Part shown: positions 55,648-64,000 of the stretch, in pieces | How positions within the stretch are numbered: position 1 is the first letter of the stretch | How the letters are laid out: each line of letters begins with the position of its first letter | Made by a program: the position numbers and the translations under genes | Notes under the pieces: model-generated | What the model was told of the DNA's origin: nothing | Seen by the model: only the letters and a program-made list of their open reading frames with translations | Databases searched by the model: none | Source of the DNA: Streptomyces sp. MH60 | Lineage (GTDB): Bacteria > Actinomycetota > Actinomycetes > Streptomycetales > Streptomycetaceae | DNA length: 64,000 nucleotides | Reading direction: 5' to 3' | NCBI RefSeq assembly: GCF_002939385.1 | Contig: NZ_MULI01000002.1 | Span: forward strand, 248,001-312,000

Positions 55648-56739
55648 CTAGTGGTCCTGGTCGTCCTGCAGCATGCGGCGACGCTCTTGCTCACGCTTGG
55701 AGTAGGCGGCTGCCCGGATCGCCTCGTCGGTCTCCAAACCCGAGCCAAGGGCGCCGCCCACCGTGGCGATCGAAGCGACGAACCAGGACAGTGTCCAGTA
55801 CTCCGCGGCGTCGAGCGGGTTTCGAGTGAAGGAAGCGAACACCCTGTCGTTGAGGATGAACAGTGCCCACACCAAATTGATGACCATCAGACCCACGTAG
55901 CACACGACTACCCCGATGCCCACGGTCACGACGGTCGAGGTGTTGTAGAGAGCTGTCCGCTTTCTCGCCTCCGGTGACTCTTCCGCCGTTCGATGCCACA
56001 GGTGTGCATCCACGATCAGCCAGCCGATCATGAGCGCGACAGACCCGACGGTGGCGATCACGAGGCGTGGTGCGCTCAAAGACGCGGCAAGACTCCAGAC
56101 GGTGGAGTTCACGGTGGCGATGGCTCCCGTGGCTAGTGCGGCCGCCAGAGCCTTCGACAGACCCGGCACCAACCGCCACGGCCGGTTGGCGCGAACCATG
56201 CCGACCAGAACCCTGATGTATCCGCGCGGCCCACTGGCGATGTACCTCAGATCGGTAGTCTCCTCCTCACCGACCGTGTCTGAATGGACAGGCGCGAGAC
56301 GGCCGACGAAGGGCTTCAGTGACAGCTGACCAGCTCTTACGCCCTCCCTGGCGCGCAAGCCCGCCAAGCTGAGTACGGCTTCCTCAACGGCCCGCCGGGC
56401 CCTCGTCTGCAGGCGCCATCCCCCCAGTGAAGGAAGGGACAGCAGCGCCAAGCCGTCTTCGCGACTCAGGTCCACCACGAGCTTGCGCCCATGTGAGTGC
56501 AGCGGCAGATCGGTGAGGGCCACGACGATGTCCCAGTTCTCCGCCCTCCCGCGGTCCTTGATCCGGCGCATCAAGGTGGGCGGGTCCTCCGTCCCCGAGG
56601 TGAACGGCTCACTGACCACCTCGACGTCGAACCGTCGCTCATGGCCAGACTTTTCGGCGAGCCGATCAGGAAGTCTCCGCGCCACACGCTGAGCGATCTC
56701 CGTCGGCGCATCCGGATCCGCCAGGAGAACCACCCGCAT
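55648..56739 (-). CDS. Membrane protein of unknown function with N-terminal alpha/beta domain (copy 2)
   Basis: 363 residues. Same design as the protein at 36281-37399: N-terminal alpha/beta domain (MRVVLLADPDAPTEIAQRVA), middle linker, then four membrane helices (SVALMIGWLIVDA; VVTVGIGVVVCYVGLMVINL; LSWFVASIATVGGALGSGLE). Identity is very high throughout; blocks such as FTSGTEDPPTLMRR and WDIVVALTDLPLHSHGR are nearly unchanged. It faces the opposite way and lies at the other side of the chaperone island. ATG 56739 is chosen by analogy with copy 1. Function unknown. Confidence 0.8.
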   Translation of the reverse strand: MRVVLLADPDAPTEIAQRVARRLPDRLAEKSGHERRFDVEVVSEPFTSGTEDPPTLMRRIKDRGRAENWDIVVALTDLPLHSHGRKLVVDLSREDGLALLSLPSLGGWRLQTRARRAVEEAVLSLAGLRAREGVRAGQLSLKPFVGRLAPVHSDTVGEEETTDLRYIASGPRGYIRVLVGMVRANRPWRLVPGLSKALAAALATGAIATVNSTVWSLAASLSAPRLVIATVGSVALMIGWLIVDAHLWHRTAEESPEARKRTALYNTSTVVTVGIGVVVCYVGLMVINLVWALFILNDRVFASFTRNPLDAAEYWTLSWFVASIATVGGALGSGLETDEAIRAAAYSKREQERRRMLQDDQDH

Positions 56740-57247
56740 GACTGGCCCCTTCTCGTCGGTCGCCCGCGATCGCAGGTGACCACAGAATGCCTCCGCGCAT
56801 GCGTCGGCGCACCCCGGGTCGCAGCGTATGCCGCGCCAGCCCACGATGGGCGTCCAAACCGGAGGACCGCTTTGAGCCGTACCTCTGCCCGTCAGGCACG
56901 GCGACGTCATGCCCTGACCAGCGGTCCCATCGTTTCTACGGAACGGCCGCCTCGTCGGCCCTGCACCTTTTGCCACAACACGACGATCGATGAGGCGGGG
57001 GTGGACTGTGCGAGGGCGGCTTGGAGCAGGTAGCCGCTCTAGGTGGACATCTGGTGGCCGCTGCCGGCCGCCTCAGTGCCCGACCTGGTCTGACGTTAAG
57101 CCAGTTGTCCTGTGATCGACCGGTGGGCCTCCAGTTGTGCGGTGAGTGGTGATCCGTCGGAAATGACTCGGCAGCGAGTGCGCTTTGCTCTGGTACGCGG
57201 TCGGCCTTTGGCGCGGCGGCGGAACGATAGCGACCGGCCACACCGCG
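56740..57247. other. Non-coding stretch, nothing firm
   Basis: About 510 bp between the membrane-protein copy and the NHLP-like genes. Several short frames exist on both strands, none with family similarity. It holds the palindromic core CGCATGCG (56796-56803) and, presumably, promoters for both sides. Confidence 0.5.
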
Positions 57248-57670
57248 GTGAGCGAACGTGCCGAGGCACGCAAACCCGGCGGAATCCGCAGGACACCCAC
57301 CCGGAGCGAGGACCAAGATCTCGAAGCGGGGCTCACCCGCCGTGCCTGGGAGGACCCAGGCTTCGCCGAGCAACTGGAGAGTGAACCGTTGAAGACCCTG
57401 GCGTCGATGGGAGTGCACGTGGCCCCTGAGGTCAAGGTGCAGGTCAGGCTGCAGAAACGCGACACTCTGTACTACGTCGTCCCACCCGCGAAGCGGCCGG
57501 ACGAACCCGACCGCCGTGAGCCCGTGAACGTGATGGATCTATGGCGCAGCGGGGACAACTTCGTCTGGATGATGCCCGAACGGCTCAAGACCGAACTGCT
57601 GGCCATGCGCAGGAGTTTCCACGAAGCCCAGACCGGCACCACTGCGACGCGGAGCAACCATGAAGCATGA
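57248..57670 (+). CDS. NHLP / nitrile-hydratase-leader-like small protein
   Basis: 140 residues from GTG 57248. Residues about 30-82 match the NHLP leader pattern of nitrile-hydratase-derived RiPP precursors: RRAWEDPGFAEQLESEPLKT, then LASMGVHVAPEVKVQVRLQK and RDTLYYVVPP. A tail of about 55 residues with no Cys-rich or Ser/Thr-rich core follows (NVMDLWRSGDNFVWMMPERL). So it may be a RiPP-like precursor without its modification enzymes, or a non-RiPP relative. No YcaO, LanM or radical-SAM gene is in the window. The start is uncertain; no good ribosome site is seen. Confidence 0.6.
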   Translation: MSERAEARKPGGIRRTPTRSEDQDLEAGLTRRAWEDPGFAEQLESEPLKTLASMGVHVAPEVKVQVRLQKRDTLYYVVPPAKRPDEPDRREPVNVMDLWRSGDNFVWMMPERLKTELLAMRRSFHEAQTGTTATRSNHEA

Positions 57671-58016
57671 CGCCGGGACCGTCCACACACTCCGGCTCGT
57701 CAACGACAGCGTTCACCGGGAAAGGCTTGTCTCCGACCCGAAAGCAGTCCGGTGCGAGGAGTCGGGCCACAGCCCGAGCGAGGACTTCGCCGTCGAGGCG
57801 GTGGAACAGCAGGACGACACCATCGTCATCATGCTTCCCGCGAAACCGGAGGACGACGAGGACTTCGAAGAACGACTCACCGAGGTCTCCCAGCGCGTGT
57901 ACGACGTACTGTTCTCGTCCGGAGTCGGCGGGTTCCTGATCCCCGACGACCGTCTGAAGTGGATTCTGCGGGACATCCGCTCTTCCTGGGCGGTCAGGGC
58001 GGAGGCAGAGGCGTGA
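57660..58016 (+). CDS. Second NHLP-like small protein
   Basis: 118 residues. Starts inside the end of the previous gene (11-bp overlap) and ends at a TGATG with the hydrolase. The block RERLVSDPKAVRC, then EDFAVEAVEQQDDTIVIMLP with AKPED, resembles the end of an NHLP leader (...VxVVExxxxTxxxxLP). The C-terminal half (FEERLTEVSQRVYDVLFSSG, RLKWILRDIRSSW) is helical and unknown. Tandem overlapping with the first suggests a pair of interacting or co-processed proteins. Confidence 0.5.
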   Translation: MKHDAGTVHTLRLVNDSVHRERLVSDPKAVRCEESGHSPSEDFAVEAVEQQDDTIVIMLPAKPEDDEDFEERLTEVSQRVYDVLFSSGVGGFLIPDDRLKWILRDIRSSWAVRAEAEA

Positions 58017-58697
58017 TGACCACTTTCGTTCTCGTGCACGGTTCCTGGCTTGGAGGCTGGGCGTGGGAGCGGGTCGCCCCCCGGCTGCGGGCCTCCGGCC
58101 ACACCGTCCTGTGCCCCTCACTCACTCCAGCCGGACCCGGCGTCGGACTGAGCACGCACATCGCCGACATCGTCGCGCTGATCGACAGACACCACCTCAC
58201 CGACGTGATCCTCGCGGCCCACAGCTACGGAGGCATGGTCATCTCCGGTGTCGGGAGCGAACGACCGCAGCACATCCGACAACTCGTGTATCTGGACGCG
58301 TTCTTTCCCTCGCCCGGCCAGTGCGCCTTCGACCTCCAACCCGTCGTGCGTGACGCGTGCGACGCCGATGCCGCTCTGCGGCCGGAGCGGGAGGCATGGC
58401 TGATCCCACCCTTCGGTTTCGAGACGATGGGGCTCGCGGCGGCGGACTTGGAGTGGGTGACCTCCCGGGCTCGGCCGATGACCCGCGCCACCCACGAGGA
58501 GGCCCTGCCGGGCCCCGCGATCCGCGCCCCTCACCCACCGGTGACATACATACGGTTCGGAGCGTCTCCCCTTCGCCGACGCTGCGGAGACAGCGCAGCG
58601 GCGCGGGGCCCGGCTCCTGACAGTCCAGGGCGCCGGCCATATGGCTCCCGTCACCGACGACGAGCGCCTGTGCGCGGTGCTCAGCCGGACGAGCTGA
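58016..58697 (+). pseudogene. Alpha/beta-fold esterase-like hydrolase, frameshifted before the catalytic His
   Basis: Starts FVLVHGSWLGGWAWERVAPR, the HG oxyanion start of small EstB/hydroxynitrile-lyase-like hydrolases, with the nucleophile elbow AAHSYGGMV. The frame breaks near 58570: the expected end, FADAAETAQRRGARLLTVQG, then AGHMAPVTDDERL with the catalytic His, is out of frame until the stop at 58697. Without this the enzyme lacks its His. Coupled by TGATG to the NHLP-like gene upstream. Confidence 0.75.
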
Positions 58698-58741
58698 GGA
58701 CTGTTGCCTGCCATCCAGATCTTCGCTCGAGGTGATGCGAC

Positions 58742-58930
58742 ATGGCGGACCCAGAAATCGCAGTGGTCACGGGAACTGCGAGCGGTATCGGCCTGCACAC
58801 GGCACTCGGCTTGGCCCACAAGGGACGGCGCGTCGTGGCGACGACGCGGGACACCGGCCGGTCAGCCGTTCTGCGAGCCGAGGCCTCACGTCAGGACGTG
58901 GACCTGACGGTGCGAGCGCAGGACGCGGTG
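58742..58930 (+). pseudogene. Short-chain dehydrogenase/reductase, N-terminal fragment
   Basis: The text IAVVTGTASGIGLHTALGLA (TGxxxGIG NAD(P) motif), then RVVATTRDTGRSAVLRAEA, is the first third of an SDR. After residue 60 homology disappears; the frame runs on with unrelated residues. A GAGGTG ribosome site precedes the ATG. No coding pattern was found in 58931-59413, which is apparently decayed DNA. Confidence 0.65.
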
Positions 58931-59413
58931 GCCGTGGATGTTGCTGTGGTCAGCACACTTCCGAGCCGGGACTCGTTGTCCTTGACGTCACCGGGGGGCG
59001 AAGACACCCTGCGAGCGGTGATGGACGGCCTCCAGCAGCAGTGGGCGAGCTCTCGGGGATCTGCCCGGTGCGGCTTACGCTGGGGAAGCCGGGGGTCAGG
59101 GTCCGGATGTACGCGGATGTACGCCGCCACCCGGACACCTTCGACTTACAGGTCCGACCCAGGCCAGGTTTTGCACTGGGTGTTCCAGTTTTCATGGTGC
59201 GGGGGGATTCTCTCCGGCAGTCCGTAGCAGAAGGCGCTGACCGCGCTGTACTGTCTACGCCCTGACAGAGTGTGGCCCGCTCGGCGTCGTCCAGTTCAGC
59301 AGTGCACAGGACGTCCCCGGCCGAGACCGCCGCTCTTGTCGGGACGCCGGGGCGGCAGACCAGGCACGGTCGGTGATCGCTTGAGTGTGCGGGCGGAGCC
59401 GCGCAGCCGCTGA

Positions 59414-60340
59414 TCACGTCGTGCGTATCGGTCCGTCCCGGTGGGTTCCGGTAAGCAGCGCTTCGGCATGCTTACGGAAAGCGCTGACCAAATGGCTGCG
59501 GTCGCCGGTGCGCGTGGCGAGTACGACCTGGCTCGGTTCGACCCCGTGCAACGGGACGGTGGTGAGACTGGGATGTAGGCCGGTCGCGTGGTCGAGGGGC
59601 GGCCCGATGGCCACCGCCTGCCCGGCGGCGATGAGTTCGTGTTTGTCCTCAAGGGCTTCGACCAGGGGGCCGTCGGGCGCGGGCCGCCCATCGGGCCGGG
59701 GATCGAACCGCCAGTAGGCGTTCAGCAGCGGGTCGGACTGGCGTACGTGGGGGATCGGCTCGTCGGCGATGTCGTCAAGGGTGACTGACTCTTTGTCCGC
59801 CAGACGATGGTCCCGCGGCACGACCAGCACGCGCGGTTCGTCGTAGAGGACGGTGACGCGCAGCCGGTCGGTGGGGAACGGCAGCCGCGTTACCACCGCG
59901 TCGACACGGTGCTCCAGCAGCGCGCCGCGCGAGTCGTTCCAGGCGAGCAGGCGGGTGTGGACCTCGGCATCGGGATTGCGGTCCCGCAGGGCGCGCACGG
60001 CCGGAGTGATGATCAGACCCTTGCTGTAGCCGATGGTGATGCTGCTGGGCTGGACCGCGGACCGGGTGCGGGCCATCGCCTCGACCGCGGTACGCAGCAG
60101 CTCCCTGGCCTGAGGCAGGAAGACCTCGCCGGCCTTGCTGAGGCGGGTGCCACGAGTGGTGCGGTCGAGCAGGCGGACGCCCACTTGCTGTTCGAGGCGG
60201 CGGATCTGCCGGCTCAGCGATGGCTGGGTGGTGTGCAGCGCCTCGGCGGCACGCCCGAAGTGCTGGTGCTCGGCAACCACTGCGAAGCACTGCACCAGCC
60301 GGAGGTCGAGGTCCACGGGTGCGGGGAAGCGTTCGGACAT
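59414..60340 (-). CDS. LysR-family transcriptional regulator
   Basis: 308 residues. HTH: LVQCFAVVAEHQHFGRAAEA, LHTTQPSLSRQIRRLEQQVG and LLDRTTRGTRLSKAGEVFL; co-inducer domain from about 90 (ITIGYSKGLIITPAVRALRD). Divergent from the epoxide-hydrolase operon, with an 85-bp gap carrying a LysR-type T-N11-A box. ATG 60340 was chosen over GTG 60343. Very likely regulates that operon; the inducer would be a substrate of it. Confidence 0.93.
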   Translation of the reverse strand: MSERFPAPVDLDLRLVQCFAVVAEHQHFGRAAEALHTTQPSLSRQIRRLEQQVGVRLLDRTTRGTRLSKAGEVFLPQARELLRTAVEAMARTRSAVQPSSITIGYSKGLIITPAVRALRDRNPDAEVHTRLLAWNDSRGALLEHRVDAVVTRLPFPTDRLRVTVLYDEPRVLVVPRDHRLADKESVTLDDIADEPIPHVRQSDPLLNAYWRFDPRPDGRPAPDGPLVEALEDKHELIAAGQAVAIGPPLDHATGLHPSLTTVPLHGVEPSQVVLATRTGDRSHLVSAFRKHAEALLTGTHRDGPIRTT

Positions 60341-60361
60341 CACCCCACTCTAGCTGCTCTT

Positions 60362-60385
60362 ATACGCACGCCGTATTACATGTAA
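60362..60385. promoter_or_regulatory. LysR-type operator plus a second palindrome in the divergent promoter
   Basis: ATACGCACGCCGTAT (60362-60376) is a perfect inverted repeat (ATACG-N5-CGTAT) matching the T-N11-A LysR rule (T at 60363, A at 60375). It is followed at once by the perfect palindrome TTACATGTAA (60376-60385). Both lie 40-60 bp before the epoxide-hydrolase start and 22-45 bp before the LysR gene. Confidence 0.65.
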
Positions 60386-60425
60386 CGGAACAATCATTGG
60401 ACTGCGCGCTCCTTGCGGCCGCACC

Positions 60426-61544
60426 GTGGTGACCATGACATCGGACAGCGTGACATCGTTTCGTATCGACGTTCCCGAGAGTGCCCTGGAGGATTTGAAG
60501 GACCGGCTCCACCGGGTACGCCTCGCCGGCCGGGAGACAGCGCGGGACAGCAGTCAGGGGGTGCAGCGGGAGCGCTTGGAGAAGCTGCTGGAGTACTGGG
60601 CCACCGGGTACGACTGGCGCGATCTGGAGCGGCGGCTGAACGAGCTGGGCCAGTTCCGCACCACTATCGACGGTCTCGGTCTCCACTTCATGCACGTACG
60701 CTCGCCCCGCCCCGACGCCACCCCGCTGTTGCTGCTGCACGGATGGCCGGGCTCGTTCTTGGAGTTCCTCAAGACCGTCGGCCCGCTCACCGAGCACGGC
60801 TTCCACCTCGTCATCCCCTCGATGCCCGGCTACGGTTTCTCCGACCAGCCCGTCTCGACCGGCTGGGATCCGGACCGGACCGCCCGCGCGTACGGCGTGC
60901 TCATGCAGCGCCTCGGCTACGACTCCTACCTGGCCCAGGGCGGAGACTGGGGCGGTGTCGTCGCGACCCGGATGGGGGCGCAGCGCCCGGCGGGCCTGCG
61001 GGCGATCCACGTCAACTTCCCCGAGTTCCTCGCCGAACCACCGGTCGGCGACGACCCGACCCCTGAGGAGAAAGCCGCACTCGAACAGGGCAGCCTCTTC
61101 TTCGCCCTCCATTCCGGTTACCACGTCGTGCAGCGCACCCGGCCGCAGACCATCGGCTACGCCCTGACCGACTCCCCAGCCGGGCAGGCCGCCTGGATCT
61201 ACGAGAAATTCCTCGACTGGGCCCGGCCCGAAGCCCTCACCCCCGACGAGATTCTCGACCACATCTCCCTGTACTGGTTCACCGCCACCGCGGCTTCCTC
61301 AGCCCGCCTGTACTGGGAGTACGCCCAGCAGCCGCCCGCGATGACCGAGCTGGTCCTCCCCGTCGGCGTCAGCGTCTTCCCGGACGAACTGACGCGTACC
61401 CCGCGCATCTGGGCCGAGCGCGCCTACCGCGACCTGCGCTACTTCAACGACGACATCCCCGCGGGCGGCCACTTCGCCGCTCTGGAGCAGCCAGAGTTGT
61501 TCGTCGAGGAGATCGTCAAGTTCGCGCGGGCGGTGGCCGCGTGA
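60426..61544 (+). CDS. Epoxide hydrolase (EHN-type, juvenile-hormone-epoxide-hydrolase-like)
   Basis: 372 residues. N-terminal EHN domain (about 10-115: FRIDVPESALEDLKDRLHRV), then the alpha/beta hydrolase: HGWPGSF oxyanion motif (105-111), nucleophile Asp174 in GGDWGG, and late catalytic His in GGHFAALEQPE. It opens epoxides by a covalent ester intermediate. First gene of the operon with SDR, FAH and SCO6745-like genes, all start-stop coupled to some degree. GTG start 60426 or ATG 60435. Confidence 0.92.
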   Translation: MVTMTSDSVTSFRIDVPESALEDLKDRLHRVRLAGRETARDSSQGVQRERLEKLLEYWATGYDWRDLERRLNELGQFRTTIDGLGLHFMHVRSPRPDATPLLLLHGWPGSFLEFLKTVGPLTEHGFHLVIPSMPGYGFSDQPVSTGWDPDRTARAYGVLMQRLGYDSYLAQGGDWGGVVATRMGAQRPAGLRAIHVNFPEFLAEPPVGDDPTPEEKAALEQGSLFFALHSGYHVVQRTRPQTIGYALTDSPAGQAAWIYEKFLDWARPEALTPDEILDHISLYWFTATAASSARLYWEYAQQPPAMTELVLPVGVSVFPDELTRTPRIWAERAYRDLRYFNDDIPAGGHFAALEQPELFVEEIVKFARAVAA

Positions 61545-62320
61545 AAACGGTGGTGATCACAGAGGGCACGGACGGCATCGGGCGCGGCATCGCCCGTGTC
61601 CACCTCGCGCGAGGGGAGCGGGTCGTGGATATCGGCACCGACAAGGCCAAGACCGAGCCCGGCGCCTGGTTCCTCCGGGCCGACCTGGACCTCATCGACG
61701 AGAACGGGCGGCTGATCGACCGGCTCTCCCCCGAGCTCGACACCATCGACGTCCTCGTCCTGGGTGCCCGGGTCCAGCGCTCCCGGCATACGGAGACCGC
61801 CGACGGCCTGGAGTCCTACTTCGAGCTGACCTACCTCAGCCGTTTCCTGCTCAGCCGCGGCCTGGCCGGCCTGCTCGGCCGCGCCGCCGGTCCGGGAGGG
61901 CTGAATTACTGCGGCGCCGGGTGTTTCGGGCCCCCGCGCTGGGACGGCCTTCAGCAGCGGACGCAGCACCACGGCCGCACCGCGGCGATCCAGGCCGGAA
62001 TCCTCAACGCCCCGCTCGCGGTCGACTTCGTCGGCCACCACCCCGCCATCCGGTACGTGAACTACTTCCCCGGTACCGTCGCCACGAGCTTCGCCGGTGA
62101 CTGCGACGATGCCGAGGCCGCGCAGATCGACCGTCTTCGCGTGACCGGCAATCCCGTGGAGACCGCCGTCAAGGAGATCCTGCCGTTCCTGGATTCCGGC
62201 TCCCCGGGCCACCCCGTCGCCGTGAGCGCGAGGGGCGCCGTCCTCCTGGACTCTCATTCGTCACCCCCCGCCGACGCACGACGGCTCTACGACTACACCC
62301 GGGAGGTGCTTGCCCGATGA
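61541..62320 (+). CDS. SDR-family oxidoreductase
   Basis: 259 residues. Cofactor motif VVITEGTDGIGRGIARVHLA; the first Gly of the usual GGTDGIG is Glu, a noticeable departure. A Rossmann-type text follows (IDVLVLGARVQRSRHTETAD, ESYFELTYLSRFLLSRG). The Tyr-x3-Lys catalytic pair is not clearly seen; HHGRTAAIQAGILN stands where it is expected, so activity is uncertain. GTGA overlap with the epoxide hydrolase and ATGA with the FAH gene. Confidence 0.78.
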   Translation: MKTVVITEGTDGIGRGIARVHLARGERVVDIGTDKAKTEPGAWFLRADLDLIDENGRLIDRLSPELDTIDVLVLGARVQRSRHTETADGLESYFELTYLSRFLLSRGLAGLLGRAAGPGGLNYCGAGCFGPPRWDGLQQRTQHHGRTAAIQAGILNAPLAVDFVGHHPAIRYVNYFPGTVATSFAGDCDDAEAAQIDRLRVTGNPVETAVKEILPFLDSGSPGHPVAVSARGAVLLDSHSSPPADARRLYDYTREVLAR

Positions 62321-63207
62321 AGTGGGTGAGCTACCGCTCCGCCGACGGCTCCACGCGCTGCGGCGTGGTGCGTGACAACAAGATCCATGCCGTGGGCAGG
62401 GGCCTGTTGGAGCTGCTCCGCGCCGACGGCGGGCTTCAGGCCGCCGCGACCCGGGAACCGGCCGAGATCGTCGAGCTGGCCACGGCCGACCTGCGAGCGC
62501 CGATACCAGTGCCTCCCGCGATCCGGGACTTCGCCGCGTTCGAACGTCACATCAGCAACGCGGGCAAGGCCGCCGTTGGCGACGGCACGGTCAGTCCGGT
62601 CTGGTACGAGTATCCGCTCTTCTACTTCTCTAACCCGGCGGCGATCAAGGCACCCAACGACGAGGTCCCCATCGCTCCGGGCGCTCAGTTGTGGGACTAC
62701 GAGGTCGAGGTCGCCGCGGTGATCGCCAGGGACTGCTCGAACCTTGACGCCGCCACGGCGGAGCAGCACATCGCCGGCTACCTGGTCTACTGCGACTGGA
62801 GCGCACGCGACATCTCCGCACGCGAGATGGGGTTCGTGTACGGCCCCTCCAAGAGCAAGGACGCCTCGACCAGCCTCGGTCCGTTCCTCGTTACCCCCGA
62901 CGAGCTGGAGCCCTACCGCTCGGGCAAGGGCTATGCGCTGCGGATGGACGGGTACGTCAACGACGACCACTACGGCGGCGGCAGCTGGGACGAGATTCAC
63001 TGGTCCTTCGGCGAGATGCTGGCGCACGCGTCACGCGGCACCACGCTGCGCGCCGGTGACATCATCGCCAGCGGCCCCGTGGGCACCGGCTGCATCCAGG
63101 AGTTGTCCAGCCACCGCCCCTACCTGGTAGCGGGGGACACGGTCCGGATCGAAGTGCAGGAACTCGGCGCGATTTGCGCACGGATCACCGCGCCAGAGCC
63201 GTCCTGA
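62317..63207 (+). CDS. Fumarylacetoacetate-hydrolase-family protein
   Basis: 296 residues. The metal-binding core reads WDYEVEVAAVIARDCSNLDA, with the FAH pattern E-x-E and later D (DWSARDISAREM), and ends in GTGCIQELSS, then YLVAGDTVRIEVQELG. Family enzymes cleave or decarboxylate 2-oxo/hydroxy acids in aromatic ring degradation. It starts within the SDR stop (ATGA). With the epoxide hydrolase it suggests a ring-cleavage or side-chain catabolic route. Confidence 0.88.
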   Translation: MKWVSYRSADGSTRCGVVRDNKIHAVGRGLLELLRADGGLQAAATREPAEIVELATADLRAPIPVPPAIRDFAAFERHISNAGKAAVGDGTVSPVWYEYPLFYFSNPAAIKAPNDEVPIAPGAQLWDYEVEVAAVIARDCSNLDAATAEQHIAGYLVYCDWSARDISAREMGFVYGPSKSKDASTSLGPFLVTPDELEPYRSGKGYALRMDGYVNDDHYGGGSWDEIHWSFGEMLAHASRGTTLRAGDIIASGPVGTGCIQELSSHRPYLVAGDTVRIEVQELGAICARITAPEPS

Positions 63208-63264
63208 CCTACCGAACACACCAAGGACGATCCCGATCCTTCCACTAGCCAGGAGACCACCGCT

Positions 63265-64000
63265 ATGCATCTCGCCAGCACTTTCAGCCGCACCAACATG
63301 GACATGACCGCTGTCCGCGAGGTCAGCCTCACCATCAACGCGGCCCACCTGTTCATCTACTTCATCCCCGAGGCACCGGAAGAGGCCGCCGCACTGGGCG
63401 TGACCGAGTACGGCCCGGCGTACTTCGCGTTCCGGTCAGCCCCGATGGGCGCAGTCCCGTGGCAGGTCACACTTGCGGCCTTCTACAGCTTCAGCCCGCG
63501 GTCGGTGCAGGCCATGGCAGGCGTGTGGGAGACAGCGACGCCAGAGCAGTGGCAGGCCGCCCGCTTCGCAGCCGCCGATCGTGCGTTGCGGCGCGTCGAC
63601 GTAGGTCTCACCGCCGATCAGATCGCCGAGGCACGATCACTGATCGACCCGGTCGTCGCGAGCGCCGACTACGCCGGAAAGACGATGGCTGCCGCCAACG
63701 CCTCGGTCCCCCTCCCAGCCGATCCGCTCGTCGCGCTGTGGCAGCAGATCACGGTCTTGCGCGAATGGCGCGGCGACGCGCATGTCACCGTGCTCGCGGC
63801 CAACGACCTCGGGCCGTGTGACTGCAACGTTCTGCAAACCGCGACAGGTCACTTCCCGGAAGCGATCGCGCGTGCCACCCGGCTGTGGGACGAGGAGGAG
63901 GTGGCTGCGGCAACGACGCGCCTCGTCGCACGCTACTGGCTCAACACCGACGGCACCGCGACCGATGCCGGCGTCGCGGCACGCGAGCGGATCGAGGTCG
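63265..64000 (+). CDS. SCO6745-like helical protein, 3' end outside window
   Basis: About 245 residues to the window edge. Text: AHLFIYFIPEAPEEAAALGV, YFAFRSAPMGAVPWQVTLAA, FYSFSPRSVQAMAGVWETAT and ALWQQITVLREWRGDAHVTV, the pattern of the SCO6745 family in Streptomyces. An AGGAGA ribosome site precedes the ATG, 57 bp after the FAH stop, so it is probably in the same operon. Function unknown. Confidence 0.78.
   Translation, partial: MHLASTFSRTNMDMTAVREVSLTINAAHLFIYFIPEAPEEAAALGVTEYGPAYFAFRSAPMGAVPWQVTLAAFYSFSPRSVQAMAGVWETATPEQWQAARFAAADRALRRVDVGLTADQIAEARSLIDPVVASADYAGKTMAAANASVPLPADPLVALWQQITVLREWRGDAHVTVLAANDLGPCDCNVLQTATGHFPEAIARATRLWDEEEVAAATTRLVARYWLNTDGTATDAGVAARERIEV

Overview
High-GC actinobacterial DNA, almost certainly a Streptomyces chromosome (probably an arm or other accessory region). 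Pointers are GC-rich third codon positions, many GTG starts, dense GTGA/ATGA/TGATG start-stop couplings, and Streptomyces-type families (SCO6745-like, DUF5133, STAS regulators, M56/BlaI pairs). Insertion-sequence debris and gene relics are unusually dense between about 1.5-15.9 kb and 31-35.5 kb.

Layout. (1) 0-7 kb: end of a drug-efflux MFS gene, MFS and IS scraps, then a leftward operon: HutC-type GntR regulator, ADP-ribosylglycohydrolase, NCS1 permease, PfkB kinase. (2) 7-16 kb: a gene graveyard holding a LigC-type DNA ligase split by an insert carrying a nucleotidyltransferase, a cas1e-cas2e relic of a type I-E CRISPR system, an IS5-like element enclosing an alpha/beta hydrolase, an IS701-like element, and an aldo/keto reductase between two IS ends. 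(3) 16-21.5 kb: a cell-envelope module, DedA-PAP2-PAP2-response regulator-histidine kinase leftward, and BlaI-M56 peptidase rightward, sharing BlaI-like operators. (4) 21.5-25 kb: BASS transporter and decayed genes. (5) 25-31 kb: urea transporter plus ureABCFGD. (6) 31-35.5 kb: STAS-domain genes among three decayed IS5-type elements. (7) 35.4-56.7 kb: a stress island with a DUF1931 histone-fold protein, a FUSC exporter, a PucR regulator, dnaK-grpE-dnaJ-cbpM-clpB-trx-hsp20-DUF2267-UBP zinc finger-(cNMP/Grx/TrxR flavoprotein), two zinc alcohol dehydrogenases and a SRPBCC protein. Two copies of one unusual membrane protein bracket it. (8) 57-64 kb: two overlapping NHLP/nitrile-hydratase-leader-like small genes with a frameshifted hydrolase, then a LysR-controlled operon of epoxide hydrolase, SDR, fumarylacetoacetate-hydrolase family enzyme and a SCO6745-like protein that runs off the window.

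How it works together. The best candidate for an under-described system is the stress island: a second, complete foldase/disaggregase set (DnaK, GrpE, zinc-less DnaJ, its modulator CbpM, ClpB, thioredoxin, small Hsp) fused by close gene coupling to redox and regulatory proteins that are not textbook chaperone partners. The envelope module looks like a polyprenyl-phosphate recycling unit under two sensors. No tRNA, rRNA or CRISPR array was seen. All functions are read from sequence patterns without database searches.
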